Shown one piece after another: positions 23,138 through 34,255 of a stretch of DNA of 64,000 nucleotides (its first letter is position 1; the number at the start of each line of letters is the position of its first letter). A program made the translations under genes and the position numbers. Location: contig JABYQN010000007.1 in the NCBI GenBank assembly GCA_022606135.1, forward strand, positions 930,001-994,000. The letters are read 5' to 3'. The notes beneath the pieces are model-generated. The model worked only from the letters and a program-made list of their open reading frames with translations. It did no database searches and was not told the DNA's origin. The stretch is from Fomes fomentarius (Eukaryota; Basidiomycota; Agaricomycetes; Polyporales; Polyporaceae).

Positions 23138-25000
23138 ATGCCTCCTCCTCGTCCCAATACTGACCCCCAGTGTAACGCTTTTCATCTTCGCATCAACAAC
23201 ACAATCCCAGTTCAGTCAGAGTTACACCGCGAGGCATGGGCTCGCTATCTTATGGACTACCCCGACCCATTATTTGTCAAATCTTTACTTCATATAATAG
23301 ATTATGGTGCCGCTATTGGTTACGTGGGCCCGCCTGCCCCTCAGCACTGCCGCAACCTGTCTACCGCACTCGCACACCCAGATACTGTTGCCGCCGACAT
23401 TGCCGCCCTCTGCTCATGCCAACGCATGCACGGCCCTTTCACAGCTCCACCGCTCGCTCACTTCAGGACGTCCCCGTTAGGGATCATCTCGCGTCCTCGC
23501 AACCCCACAAAACTTCGCGTCATCAATCACCTCTCCTGGCCTAGAGGATTGTCCATCAATGATGGCATCCCTGATAGCGAGAGTCACATCGTATATGAGT
23601 CCTTTGACTCAGCTGTCGCAGAGATCCGCTCTCTGGGGCCTGGTACACTGCTTGCTAAACTCGACCTGAAGGATGCATTCCGACACATTCCAGTTCGTCC
23701 GGCAGACTGGCCGCTACTTGGCTGTACATGGGCAGGGCAGTTTTATCACAGTGTCGTCCTTGTCTTCGGTGCAAAGTCGGCACCATACATTTTCAACCTC
23801 TTCGCAGAAGCTCTTCACTGGGTTATTCAACGCCACATTCCCGCATCACTCTGGCACTACTTGGATGATTTCTTGCCTATGTTCGCCCCTACGACGTCTC
23901 GACCATTCGCCTGCACTGCTATAGAATGGATCATTGCGCTGGGTCAAGAACTCGGGTTGGAGTTCCAGGAGCTCAAGACCGTCTGGCTGACGACTTGTCT
24001 TGAATTCTTGGGTCTCAAACTGGACACTGTCGCTATGGAAGCCCGCATGCCCAACAACAAACTAGTCTGGCTACAAGACTTGCTGTCTCACTGGCAACGT
24101 CGACAGTCCTGTCGGTTGCATGAACTCCAAGCCCTCATTGGCTTCCTGCAGTTTGCTGCGCAAGTTATCCCCCACGCAAGAGTGTTCATCCGCCGCCTCA
24201 TTGAATTCTCCACCACCTTCCCCAATGACTTTTCAGTCTGACACATCCCTCAGTACGCGCACGCTGACATCCGCTGGTGGTCGGTCTTCTGCTCACAGTG
24301 GAATGGCATCCACTTGATCAGTCCAACTCGTCGCTCCATCCATGTTTTCACCGACGCAAGCGGGTCCGAATGCAAAGGCATTGGCAGAATTTTCGAACGC
24401 GAATGGTTCGCCAGTCGTGTCCTGCAACGGTTCCGCAAGCGGGATATTCAGTTCAAAGAGCTTTATGTGGTCATGCAGGCAGTTCTGCGATGGGGTAGCC
24501 AATGGACTGGTTGTCATGTGGTATTCCACATAGACAACGAGGTCATTGTCGACGCTATTGCAACAGACCGTAACTGTTCGCGGCATACAATGTCACTGCT
24601 GCGCATTCTGCTTATGCTTGCGGCATGCTTAAATTTTTCATTCTCGTCGGAATGGCTCCCATCTGCAGAGAACGCTCTCGCTGACGCAGCTTCACGCTTT
24701 CAGTACGCGTGGTTATTCCGACTCATGCCTTACCTCTCCAGCAAGCCTTGCAAGATGAACCCCCGGCTGTCTGGTTTGAGACGCACTCTCAGTACTCACG
24801 ACAAGTCGCCCACTACCTTTGGTTTGGTCTTGCATCTGGCACTCGACGCACATACAATACCAGCCAGAAATCCTTCATCGACTTTGTGCGCCTCCATCCA
24901 TCCCTCCACAACACCGATGGCAGCTTCCTCCCCACATCCCAGCTTGCCGTCATGGAGTGGGTCGCTTCGCTCGGAAGCCATGGTCTTCAGCCCAAAATGA
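23138..25000 (+). pseudogene. Reverse transcriptase-RNase H frame with one internal stop
   Basis: The RT fingers and palm are clear: PTKLRVINHLSWPRGLSIND, LAKLDLKDAFRHIPVRPADW, VLVFGAKSAPYIFNLFAEAL and the catalytic box WHYLDDFLPM near 23855-23885. After an in-frame TGA at 24239-24241 the same frame continues into RNase H, with IHVFTDASGSECKG near 24335, ELYVVMQAVLRWG, VVFHIDNEVIVDAIA and the ENALADAASRF end near 24670-24700. The catalytic acidic residues look present on both sides of the stop. The TGA sits where a sense codon such as CGA would fit, so a single C-to-T change could explain it. Confidence 0.85.
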
Positions 25001-25836
25001 TTAAAGGATACATATCCAGTGTCCGCTCCCTCCATGTGGACTGCGACCTGCCATTCACCGCTTGCAAGTCTCCCGTCGTACAACGGTTGCTCTGAGGTAT
25101 TAAATGGTTCCACGGCGAGCGCGACCGCAATCCCAAGATGCCCATCACGCTTGACATCATGCGTTGTGCATGCTCCCAACTCACTGAGTCCACGTTCATC
25201 CTAGATCACACCATGAAAGCCGCAATGGCACTCGCATTTGCGGGCTTCCTCTGCTGTGGCGAATTCACGGTTGCCAGGAACACAACATTCAACCCGGCCA
25301 TTCACCTCACTTGCAGCTCGGTGGAATTCATACCAGACATGGATTCAGCCACCCATATTCGACTTTCTCTGCCGGCATCCAAGACAGATCCCTTTCGCTG
25401 TGGCGTTACACTTCTCCTCGCAGCCACACCAGGCACAGTCACTTGCCCAGTTGCGGCGCTGCGTGAGATTTACAAGGGTGATCCTTAGAGCGAGGGTGCC
25501 CCACTATTCTCTGGTCTGGAGCCGCGTACAGCCTTGTCGCGGGATGTATTCGTATCTAAACTTAAGGCTCTGCTCGCATCTCTCGGGCCCAACAGCTCGT
25601 GCTACTCGGGCCATAGCTTCCGCCAGGGCACCGCGACTTCTGCAGCTGTGGCAGGATATTCTGACAACGAGATCCAGCAACTCCGACGCTGGCGCAGTGA
25701 CACGTACAAGTTGTATATCGACCTTCCTAAGGACCGCATCCTTCATCTTTCCTCCCATCTCCATTGGGCTGAGGCTGAGCCTCACACTCAGCCTTTCGAG
25801 CCTCCGGCTCTCCCCTTCGCTCCTACTATGGCTTGA
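24709..25836 (+). pseudogene. Tyrosine recombinase (integrase) frame, inactivated
   Basis: The frame runs from about 24709 to the TGA at 25834-25836 with in-frame stops at 25093-25095 (TGA) and 25486-25488 (TAG). The core-binding part contains SGTRRTYNTSQKSFIDFVRL and the catalytic part contains GHSFRQGTATSAAVAGYSDN, giving the H-x-x-R pair, then RRWRSDTYKLYID with the presumed nucleophile Tyr. The first catalytic Arg of the family normally lies in a GFLR-x-GE block. Here it reads GFLCCGEF, with TGC at 25252-25254 where CGC would give Arg. All these defects are compatible with C-to-T transitions. The enzyme would have inserted a circular cDNA into the host genome. Confidence 0.85.
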
Positions 25837-28717
25837 GCTCGGCCTTCCCAGTCGTGCGAGAGAGCGGTGGCGACACAAGCTGGATGACTTGTCCACGCGC
25901 GTTGTGCGCGTCTCAATGTCATCTTCCTTCGCCCTGCCCGATTCACGTGTGAATAGAGCGATAATCTGATGGCTTGTCGGCATGTTCAAACCCAGCTCGC
26001 CTATGGGCACCACCATGGTACATGGCTTGTAAGGAAGATCCCTTTTCTTGTAGACCACTGATAGACCTACAAATGCAATGTTGAATATGTGACACTGAGC
26101 TCTACAATTATTTCTGACCGATTGTGCTACCGTGCGGTAGGAGAAGAGATATGGATAAACTGATAGTGGACTTCAATAAGCACGCATTGGACCCTCCACT
26201 ATGGGCACAGACACTGTCACTTATGCAACACCTGTCAACCGTGCCTCGCAAAATGCGCCCACTTCAAATATGAGACAACAAGAACAAATTATTTGGCCCA
26301 TCTCACACTCGGATTCCCCTCTGTAAGGCACCTTCCTGGACTTCAACTGGCGGCCCACTAAAATCTAAACTTGAACGATGGCACTGCGAAATTCGGATAC
26401 CAACTTACCCCAGCAGACAATATTCTCTGGAGCATACAGCACCCTCAGGCCTGGGATGTTGCACAGCCGTGCAATGAGGCCAGTTACAAGATGATGAGAT
26501 GTCTTAAGGGAGAATCACGACTTGAGGGTGCAGCATGGAAGAACCCTCAAGTTGAAGGCTCACCGGGACACAAGCCCAGAGCGATGGGAGCTGAGCACAA
26601 GGCAAGGTAAAGGGTGGTCACTGCTATCTTCTTCCATGACATGCAAAATATCACAAGTTAGAGGACCAAAGGACAAGAAGCTCAAACCCATGCCAAAAGA
26701 GGTGACCTTACACCTCGCAAATTGAAAATTGATGTTGAGGGCACAGACTCGACGTGTGAGCATGCAGTTCTTGAGTCTACCAACTTATCTGTACGTTCAG
26801 AATATCAGCTTCTGACATTCCATCTGAATGTTGTCAAGTACTGCACTTTGTACCATAGATCTTGGTCGGAGTTTGAACGATCGAGCACTTGATCTTGCAT
26901 ATCTCGCTTAGATGTGGCTTGGATAAGATATCCCAAGTTATCAGTTGTTATCGCTTAACGTTCCGCGGGCGCTTCAGACCGTGCGAACTGGACACTGGCT
27001 AGCGGGCGCTGCCCATCCCCAGTTTAAAACACGAAAACAATCCTTGGACTGCCCGTGCACCGTACTCATCGCCACCACGCACACTTAGTCCATCTGCCAT
27101 CGAGGATCTCCTGCACAAGCCCAGCGACATGTTCAGTTCTCAATTCTGCTACAATACTCAAAGAAGGCGGGGGTTTTTTTTTCTTCGCCATGAATGTGAG
27201 GGCTGGTTGGCAGGAGGGACAGGAGGGGAGATGGTGCTGGTGTGTGTCAAAAAAGGGCAGTGATATGACAATGGGTCGCCACCTCCCTATCTTCCCCTGT
27301 TTGTGCAAACATGATCTGTCCTCAGTCGGTCTCAAAGCAGGAGCTTGCGCTGGAGGATGTGCTGAGGAACTTCACCCATGGGCGCGAGTACTGGAGGGAG
27401 AAGGCGATCGCAGTGTTCGAGCGGTGTGAGGTCCTACATCAGTACTTCCGGAAATTCCTTAATGAACTTACAGTCTTAATGGGTCTTATGACATGTCTAG
27501 GTGGCAGATACATCAGTGAATATCTATGACACCCCTTTATCGAAATTGCTCAAATTTGATATGACTGTTTATTGCTTCTAAACGAAGAATCCAACAAACT
27601 TTCACATAGAACAAAACGGAACTGAATGTGCTATGCCCCAAGCACGAGTGAGCTGAGGAGGAGGTCATAGCAGCCACCATGGCAGTGCAGAGGCACCCAC
27701 AGGCTTACGGCCTTACATCGTCCTTAGGCGTCTTAATAGCCCAATCAAGGACTATTAAGGACTATTAAGGAATTTCCGCAAGTACTGATGTAGAGGCAGA
27801 GAACTTGAGGGTCAAGACCCAGCTCAATGCCCTGGCACGGAAGCAGTCGAATGTTGTCACTTAGCAGGTCAACTCCACACTGCGAGAAGTCGCGGAAGAG
27901 AGGGATCATCTCAAGCAGCTGGAGGAAGTAGAGTTGTTGGGACAGGCTCTGGCCAAAACCCTGGAGATGGAGGTATGACCTCCTTCCCTTCCTTGGTTTA
28001 AGGACACTAACTTGAAACTGGTGGTCAACTGCCCAGGTGACAAGATGTGCAATTTCTCGATTTTAAGGCTATCAAGTAACTACCAGATAGAAACTACTAT
28101 CTCGTACATATCAACGAGGCAACAGAACCTGTCCCATTACTTGACAACATAGTGGTTGAATGCATAGTAGTGTATAGCTCATGACACAGAGCCTGAAACG
28201 AACAAGACTAGAAGACACGGTTCAGGGCTGCGAACACTGAGTGCCCATCACGCTGCTGCCACGTTCAGGATGCTTTGAGGAGAGCATCCATATCAGCCTG
28301 TCTAGGTGATTCAGCATTGTTGTCAACAGCGTCCAGGTCTTTTTGCTGCGCCAAGAGAGCTGATGCTATACTCAAGATCATCCTAAGGGATAGAATGTCG
28401 ACTCTGTCAGGTATGTCCTCTTGTCCAACCAAGCAGTCTGTTAGGGTAAACGAGTAGCATGAGAGGGAGCTGCTCCATGTGGGCATGCGCTGCCAACCTG
28501 ATAGCGTGCCGCTGGATGTCCCTGTTCCAGGAACCAAGGTAATTTGGATGCCCGAGCCCAAGGTTCATTGCATCCACAAAATCTTGACCAAGGAAACGGT
28601 GTTAACATGCCAGCTGGCCCGAAGACATACCAGTCCGACCGGTCAGAGTGCACAGGGGTTCCACAGGTAAGACATTCCAATCGCGAGTATGAGCTTTCCC
28701 CTCGAGGAGCACAGGAG
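25837..28717. other. Degenerate intergenic/transposon-derived sequence
   Basis: About 2.9 kb between the Ngaro-like element and the LTR element. It may contain the 3' end of the former. Only short open stretches exist, such as 26371-26610 and 28441-28670, and I cannot assign them. A small tandem of ACTATTAAGG occurs around 27749-27772. The best coding remnant (about 27781-27975) is listed separately. Confidence 0.4.
27320..27975 (+). pseudogene. Remnant of an intron-containing coiled-coil gene
   Basis: Two coding-like pieces lie here. One (about 27323-27430) encodes KQELALEDVLRNFTHGREYW with more charged helix. The other (27781-27975) encodes heptad-type sequence including VEAENLRVKTQLNALARKQS and STLREVAEERDHLKQLEEVE, and it ends at a donor-like GTATGA. 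An in-frame TAG at 27862-27864 interrupts the second piece, where CAG (Gln) would suit the helix. I do not recognise the family. It may come from a dispersed repeat gene family. It is judged broken because of the stop and the lack of a connecting frame. Confidence 0.35.
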
Positions 28718-28932
28718 TGTAACAGGCTGTGGCCCGAGCCCGGCGAGATCTGAGGACGAAGACTTGATTCGAGGGTCTGAGACGTAGTACAGGGGTACAG
28801 AGGACAAGGTGGGACAGGGCTCGGGTACCAATGCCGTGTACTGGCATTGGTTCGTCTAGAGAAATGAGATGTAGTGTAGAGCGTAACTAGGTGAGTCCAA
28901 AATGGGAAGGTCATGGTCATGGTGCCGTTACA
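28718..28932 (-). repeat. LTR, left copy (3' LTR in element orientation)
   Basis: 215 bp with TGTAAC/GTTACA ends. It differs from the right copy at 13 positions by my count, of which 12 are transitions, giving about 94 percent identity. It lies next to the purine tract. Confidence 0.85.
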
Positions 28933-30857
28933 CTACCTCCTCCTTTAAGCTGCGGCTCGAGGAGTGGGTGATGAGAGACGGAGCTACTAAGTATGCAAGC
29001 AAGGGGGACTAAGTAAAGAATGCGAGAGGATCAAAAAACATGAAATAACTGAATAACAATAAGTGGTAAACGATGTAGTGCATTAACGTGATACCAGAAT
29101 GGGGGCAAGCAAGAAGCGGGGGTGGACAAGATGATGTGGGGGACAAAACATGAGACGGGAGAGGACAGGATACGAGACGGGGTGCTACGAGAGCCATAGA
29201 CGAGACGAGAGGGGTCCATACATACCAAACCTATGGTTATGTTGGTGTCCAGGGGAGAGCAACTCCCTCAGGACCGAAGCTGTCAACCCAGAGGGACAGG
29301 ACCATGGGAAGACCAAAGACAAGGGCGAGAACAAGAAGAGCATCGAGCCAGTTAAGACCATAGCCTAGGCCTGGACACGACCCCTGTAAGCCGAGAATAG
29401 GCACTTGACTGTTAAGACTGTAGCCATGAGTCCAAGCGGATGCGAAGGAGGACGGGACAGGAGGAAGATACGGCCACTGCCGATTCTACCTGGGTGTCGA
29501 TGTGGTTTGACCACTGCCAAGGTGCGTGCGACCGGACATAAGGATGCACTGGGAAAGAACAAGAGTCGGGGAGCGAGGACGAGGGACGTGATGTGGATGC
29601 GATGCGGCTGAGTGACGACAAGAGGTGAGGGTGCTGATCATGAGTCAGGGTGCGGCGAGGAAGAGAATTGATGATGATGCAAGTGGGGAGTGTGGGATGG
29701 TCATGGGTCAAGGACATCGGTGAGATAAGTCAATAGGGGAGACCAACAGTGACTGGATAGCGACAAGTTGAGGGAATGGAACCGAGCATAAGTCGGGATG
29801 CGGTTGAAAGGAGCGTGTTGATGATGTGAATGAGAGAGCAGATGGGGTCGAAATTGGGGTACACTGTGGTAACGAAGGTCAAGAGTTACGAGAGGGGTCA
29901 AAAGTTGGTTGAGATAACGTGAAAGGAACGTAAAGCGGGGTGGGAAGGCGATGATAACAAAAGGTATTGAAAAGTTTTGATATGAAAAATCAGAGGACAC
30001 CACTCGCCCCGAGGCGGCGTCTAGTGAGAGGAAAGGGAGAGTGCATCATGCTGCACGCTACGATGGCCAGGAAGAGAGGCCCGGGTGGAGACCTGCATTC
30101 TCATGATGTTCTCCACCTCTGCTGTGAACCTGTGTGGATGTGCCGACTGTGCTCCAGCATCCTATGCACCCTTTGGCCTGCCTCCACAAGTCATCCAGGA
30201 GGTCTCCACGGATGCTCGTCCGTTGCGCCTGCTTTGTCCTCACATCCATCCGGAGGTTCCGTCTTCACTACACCTATCCCCCTTTTTTCCGCCGAGGCTT
30301 TCCTTAACAGAGCCTGAGAAGAGGAAAGGCGAGGCGATCTGAAAGAAATGGGCCCGAGGAGAGGGGATGGAGGGCGGGCTTGACTTACAACAGCAGTTGC
30401 GAGGGTGAGAGTGGGGAAGACGATGGCAGGACGGGAGGATAATTGGGCCGTGACAGGTATTCGAGAAGATGATCGGGAGGGTGGACGAGGAGGAAGGAGA
30501 AAAAAAGAAAGAAAAAGAAAAACCGATGGCGACGAACTGTTCGCATGCATCAAGCGAGCCTTTGACTGCAAGCGAGCTCCGACCGTCCATGGTAGTGGAG
30601 TGAGTGATGGCACCGACGGGCCATACAAGCAACGGGAAGGGAGTTGCTCTGCAGGTGGATAGGGGCTAGGTGGGCGATGGGGAGAGTTGAAGCCATGGAA
30701 CAGCGGAAGCTGGCCTGCATGGGCAGTGCAGCCAGAGTAGAGGTTGAAGTCGAAGCGAAGGGAAAAGGAGCGGATGCTGGCCACGGAGAAAGACAGCCAA
30801 AGGGGGGTGCGAGGGCCGAATGGCTTGACAACTCGTGAGTTCGCAGACGAACCAAAC

Positions 30858-31072
30858 TGTAACGGGCTGTAGCCCGAGCCCGGCGAGGTCTGAGTGCGAA
30901 GACTTGATTCGAGGGTCTGAGACGTAGTACAGGGGTACAGAGGACAAGGTGGGACGGGGCTCAGGTACCAATGCCGTGTACTGGCATTGGTTCGTCTAGA
31001 GAAACGAGATGTAGCGTAGAGTGTAACTAGGTGAGTCCAAAATGGGAAGGTCACGGTCACGGTGCTGTTACA
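30858..31072 (-). repeat. LTR, right copy (5' LTR in element orientation)
   Basis: 215 bp with TGTAAC/GTTACA ends and the same length as the left copy. It is followed directly by the AGGAG target duplication at 31073-31077. The primer-binding-like site lies just inside the element. Confidence 0.85.
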
Positions 31073-33944
31073 AGGAGACGGCACCTCACCTCACAGATGT
31101 AGCAGAGCACTTGCATGGAGATGCCCACAAGAAAGAGACCCCATAGGTGAGGGAGCGACACTACCTACCCAAGGACCGAGTAACTGACTATATGCGGTGG
31201 TCTGCATGGTGAGGACGAAGGGAGTGTTGGACTACAGTAACTGCTTGGGGACAACAGAACATAAGCAAGGCCTTGGTGGCACACGGATAGGCCTTCGTAC
31301 AGCAGCCATAGCCCACTTGTCCATGCTGCCATGCTTGACAGTGTGGATGAGGTAGATGCAGCCTTCTTCAGTTGTCACCCGTCGTTGTGCAGCAGCCCTC
31401 TGTCGCATGAACCAGCAAGATATCCACTCAGTGCCTCTACAAGCAAAGACGCAAGATCAAAGGTAACAACCTCCTGCTGCATCAGCAAAAGTGCACCACG
31501 CTGGTATGGACAATACCTGTACATACAATGGCCACCTGGAATGACCAGAATTCCCAGGGTGGTGACACATCTGATATGCACATATCGTTGACCTCTGAAG
31601 CTGACATATAGTCTGTCATACTGGTGAGATCCCATCAGTATGGTGACATATACAGCACTGATATTAATTGTAATGTTCCCCAGCATATGCATATGCACTT
31701 TGCTGAAATATCTGATTGCCTCGCATTAATCGACCAATATCGTGAATTTGTTTCAGGGTCTTGGGGGTCTCACAAATTGATTCAATGAAATAATAGATAT
31801 ATTTGCGATGCTACAATGATTATGGATACACTACTACACACTACACAAAACTACATGCCTACCCAATACACTGACAGGAACCCCAAGATGGCAATGGGAC
31901 ATAGGGCATCATAAGACTCACAGGAAGATGTGCAACAAGGACTTACCAGGTTGTCTGATTCAGGGAGCGGGAAGAAAGGACAGCTTACCTTTCTTATTAC
32001 AGGACATGAGGGTACTTACCAGGTGATCCTCATAGGAGTTACCATGCGGACCTGTGAATGGATGGAGAGGCGAATGATGGAGATGGAGAGAGCAGACTCA
32101 GTAGAGGGATGTCGATGAAGAGGTGAGGGGCCTCCATTTATGCAGTGACGGAAGAACTGGGTTGAGCCGGGATGAGACAGCAGCCGATGTCCAAGGGATG
32201 CTTGGCAGCTGCGCTTGGACGATGGCACAATTCCCAAGAGCCGGATCAGCATCGAGAGATGCCGGGAGCACTCAGTAACCCAAGTTTAGGGCTTATCAAT
32301 AGGGTGGGACACAAGTAATGGCTGTGGCGGAGTTTGAATCATATCTCGAACTCATGGCCTTTGGAGCGCTGTTAGGAGTCCAGATGTTAGATCAGATGAC
32401 ATGGAATTGCCAGCATGATATGTCTCTGGTAAGAGAGCAAGCATCACGGGTGAACAGTGGCAATTCAGGCCACTGTTGGCAGGTACATACCGATAAGTTG
32501 GCGGAACAGTAAATTCCTCGCCAGGCAAGGTCATATCTTATCAGATACGCCAGCACTGACCATGTCCACCTATGCTTACCTGATGCCATCACTTTTGCTG
32601 ATGTGGATGCCAGTGCATAGCAAGAAGTGGCACTTCTGTGAGCTGAGGAGAGAGATCTCATCTAGGGCATGGGCTGTTCTTGACGCACGGGTGAGAATAT
32701 CGTGCTGAGAGCTGTTAGCTCGCACAGTGGTGACCCGCATCATTGTAGCTCAACGAGAAGAGTTGAAAAGTCTGAGTGCTTACCAGCAAATGGGATTTGC
32801 CGGGATGACACAGCCACAGACACAGCTGCCTCAATGAGTTGGACATCAGCAGAATACATCTGTTGTCTTCAACTAGCTATAGTACAATGGGAAGGACTGC
32901 GCTGCCAATGTATGTGAATAGTGAACTGACCTGCCAATGATGTGCTGGATCCAGTAGCCTTATGCCTTCAATCTGGCACTTTTGCGGTCACTACTAACTG
33001 TGGACCTTCAGGCTTCATAATGGGGTGTACATTTTGATGAGGCAACCTAGGGAGCTGCCTGTGCTGCATGAAATTTGAGGGAGCTGACTGCATGAATTGA
33101 GGGCGTAGATTGGGGTGCTTGACCAAGAGCACGTGCCACAAATAGTGTAGACCCCTCTCAACCCGAATTGTGATGGTGTGAGGCTAACTTGAGTCTCACA
33201 AACGCCAAGAGTAATCAAAAAAGCTAGATACATAATATATCATCAGTGTATCAAGTATGCAAAGAGTCAAAGAAGGTCAGGCAACGACTTAGTGCCCTTC
33301 ATAACCAACCTACTTGCAGCACCATTCACTGATGGCCATCGCTGGTTACTACGGTGATGAAGTCTGAACCTGTGAAGGCAAGAGTCGCAACGACTAGTAG
33401 ACACACACAGACAGACGAGTCCTCAGTCAGTGAGCAAAGACTATAATTATAAAGGGATAAGTGCCTAGTAGGCTTTTAAGGTTTGGTGGACTAGCACATT
33501 AAGGAGGGTGTTCTGCTGGAGGCCAGTGGATGTATACATTGGAATGGAGCAGGACAAAGCAGCCCCAAAATATACTTGAGTACATACATGGTTGATAGAC
33601 CCGGCCTCTGAATTTATGATGGTTGCTCATTCTTACCCCTCACGACAGTTGGCAAGCAAGCCCCGAATAGAGATATACGTTGAACCGGTGCGTCATATAT
33701 ATATATATCAGGTCTGGTTCCACAGAATCTTGGTTGCTAGTAGGCTACAAGTCACTTGAGACAGTGAAGGAGAGCAAAAGTGTGCTGGTGCACAGTACAA
33801 ACAGAAGCATGGAGCACTACATTGCATCACATAGCAATGTACCGACTCCGAGTGAGCTGAGCGTTGGAAACCCGCTTTGAGTCGATTAGTTGAATACTTT
33901 GGGAGACGAGACATGAGTCGCAAAATGAAGAAGCATGGTAATTG
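31073..33944. other. Unassigned sequence between LTR element and tRNA-Lys
   Basis: About 2.9 kb without a recognisable gene. Short open stretches on both strands (for example 31375-31698 minus, 32392-32661 minus, 33015-33233 minus) are not assignable. On the minus strand there are several strong donor-like GTAAG sites (complement of CTTAC near 31940, 31983, 32010, 32572 and 32779). A short TA dinucleotide run sits at about 33697-33709. It is probably decayed transposon or gene material. Confidence 0.4.
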
Positions 33945-34037
33945 AGCCCACCGCGGGGGTCGAACCCGCAGCCTTGAGATCCCTTCAAGACAAAGTCCTT
34001 AAAAGTCTCACGCTCTATCCGATTGAGCTAGGCGGGC
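33945..34037 (-). tRNA. tRNA-Lys (anticodon UUU) with a short intron
   Basis: Read on the minus strand, the acceptor GCCCGCC pairs with GGTGGGC and is followed by discriminator T. The D arm has TAGCTCAATCGGATAGAGC. The anticodon stem TGAGA/TCTCA frames the loop C-TTTT-A-A, which gives anticodon TTT. The T arm GCGGGTTCGACCCCCGC is canonical. About 19 extra bases (AGGACTTTGTCTTGAAGGG) interrupt the loop one base 3' of the anticodon, the normal position of a tRNA intron. CCA is not encoded, as expected in a nucleus. It marks the right end of the transposon island. Confidence 0.9.
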
Positions 34038-34255
34038 ACATTGATTAGTTTATGTTTGCATACATAATGCGCTTAGTCAAGTTATGCCATCAAGTCCGAA
34101 AGTGTGAGACATAACGTCATCGACGTCGGAGGGGAGGCGCCAGGCCCCGGGGAGGCTCGCGCACTGGCAATTCCTGCTCGTTCTCCCACCCTCGTCTCCC
34201 CTCCTTGTCCTCACATCATCCATTCTCTCTTCTTCGTCTTCTTCACTGTTTGACG

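Larger units (their letters stand above)
21986..25836 (+). mobile_element. Ngaro/DIRS-like tyrosine-recombinase retrotransposon (coding core)
   Basis: Three reading frames follow in the order gag-like, reverse transcriptase plus RNase H, and tyrosine recombinase. This combination is found only in DIRS-order elements. I see no methyltransferase domain after RNase H, which favours the Ngaro group over DIRS1. The recombinase lies in a different frame from RT-RH and overlaps its end. I could not find the split direct repeats or inverted repeats that should mark the ends, so the limits given are those of the coding core. The pol and recombinase frames carry three nonsense codons, so the copy is dead, while the gag frame is open. 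Confidence 0.85.
28718..31072 (-). mobile_element. Complete non-autonomous LTR retrotransposon (2355 bp)
   Basis: Two 215 bp direct repeats at 28718-28932 and 30858-31072 both begin TGTAAC and end GTTACA. The whole unit is flanked by the 5 bp direct repeat AGGAG at 28713-28717 and 31073-31077, so it is one complete insertion. Two signals set the orientation to minus: a purine tract AAAGGAGGAGG (plus-strand 28936-28946) next to one LTR, and a primer-binding-like TGGTTCGTCTGCGAACTC (plus-strand about 30837-30854) three bases inside the other. The 1.9 kb interior has no Gag, protease, RT, RNase H or integrase motif, so it is a TRIM/LARD-type element dependent on another element. The LTR borders and 5 bp duplication fit Ty3/Gypsy or Copia parentage. 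Confidence 0.85.

Noticed and set aside
28718..28932. First LTR taken as an independent solo LTR
   Set aside because: The AGGAG on its left matches the AGGAG to the right of the second LTR, so the two belong to a single insertion.
30191..31084. Long minus-strand open stretch inside the LTR element read as a gag gene
   Set aside because: It runs through the LTR, is low complexity (Ser/Pro/Leu), and has no zinc knuckle or capsid-like helices.
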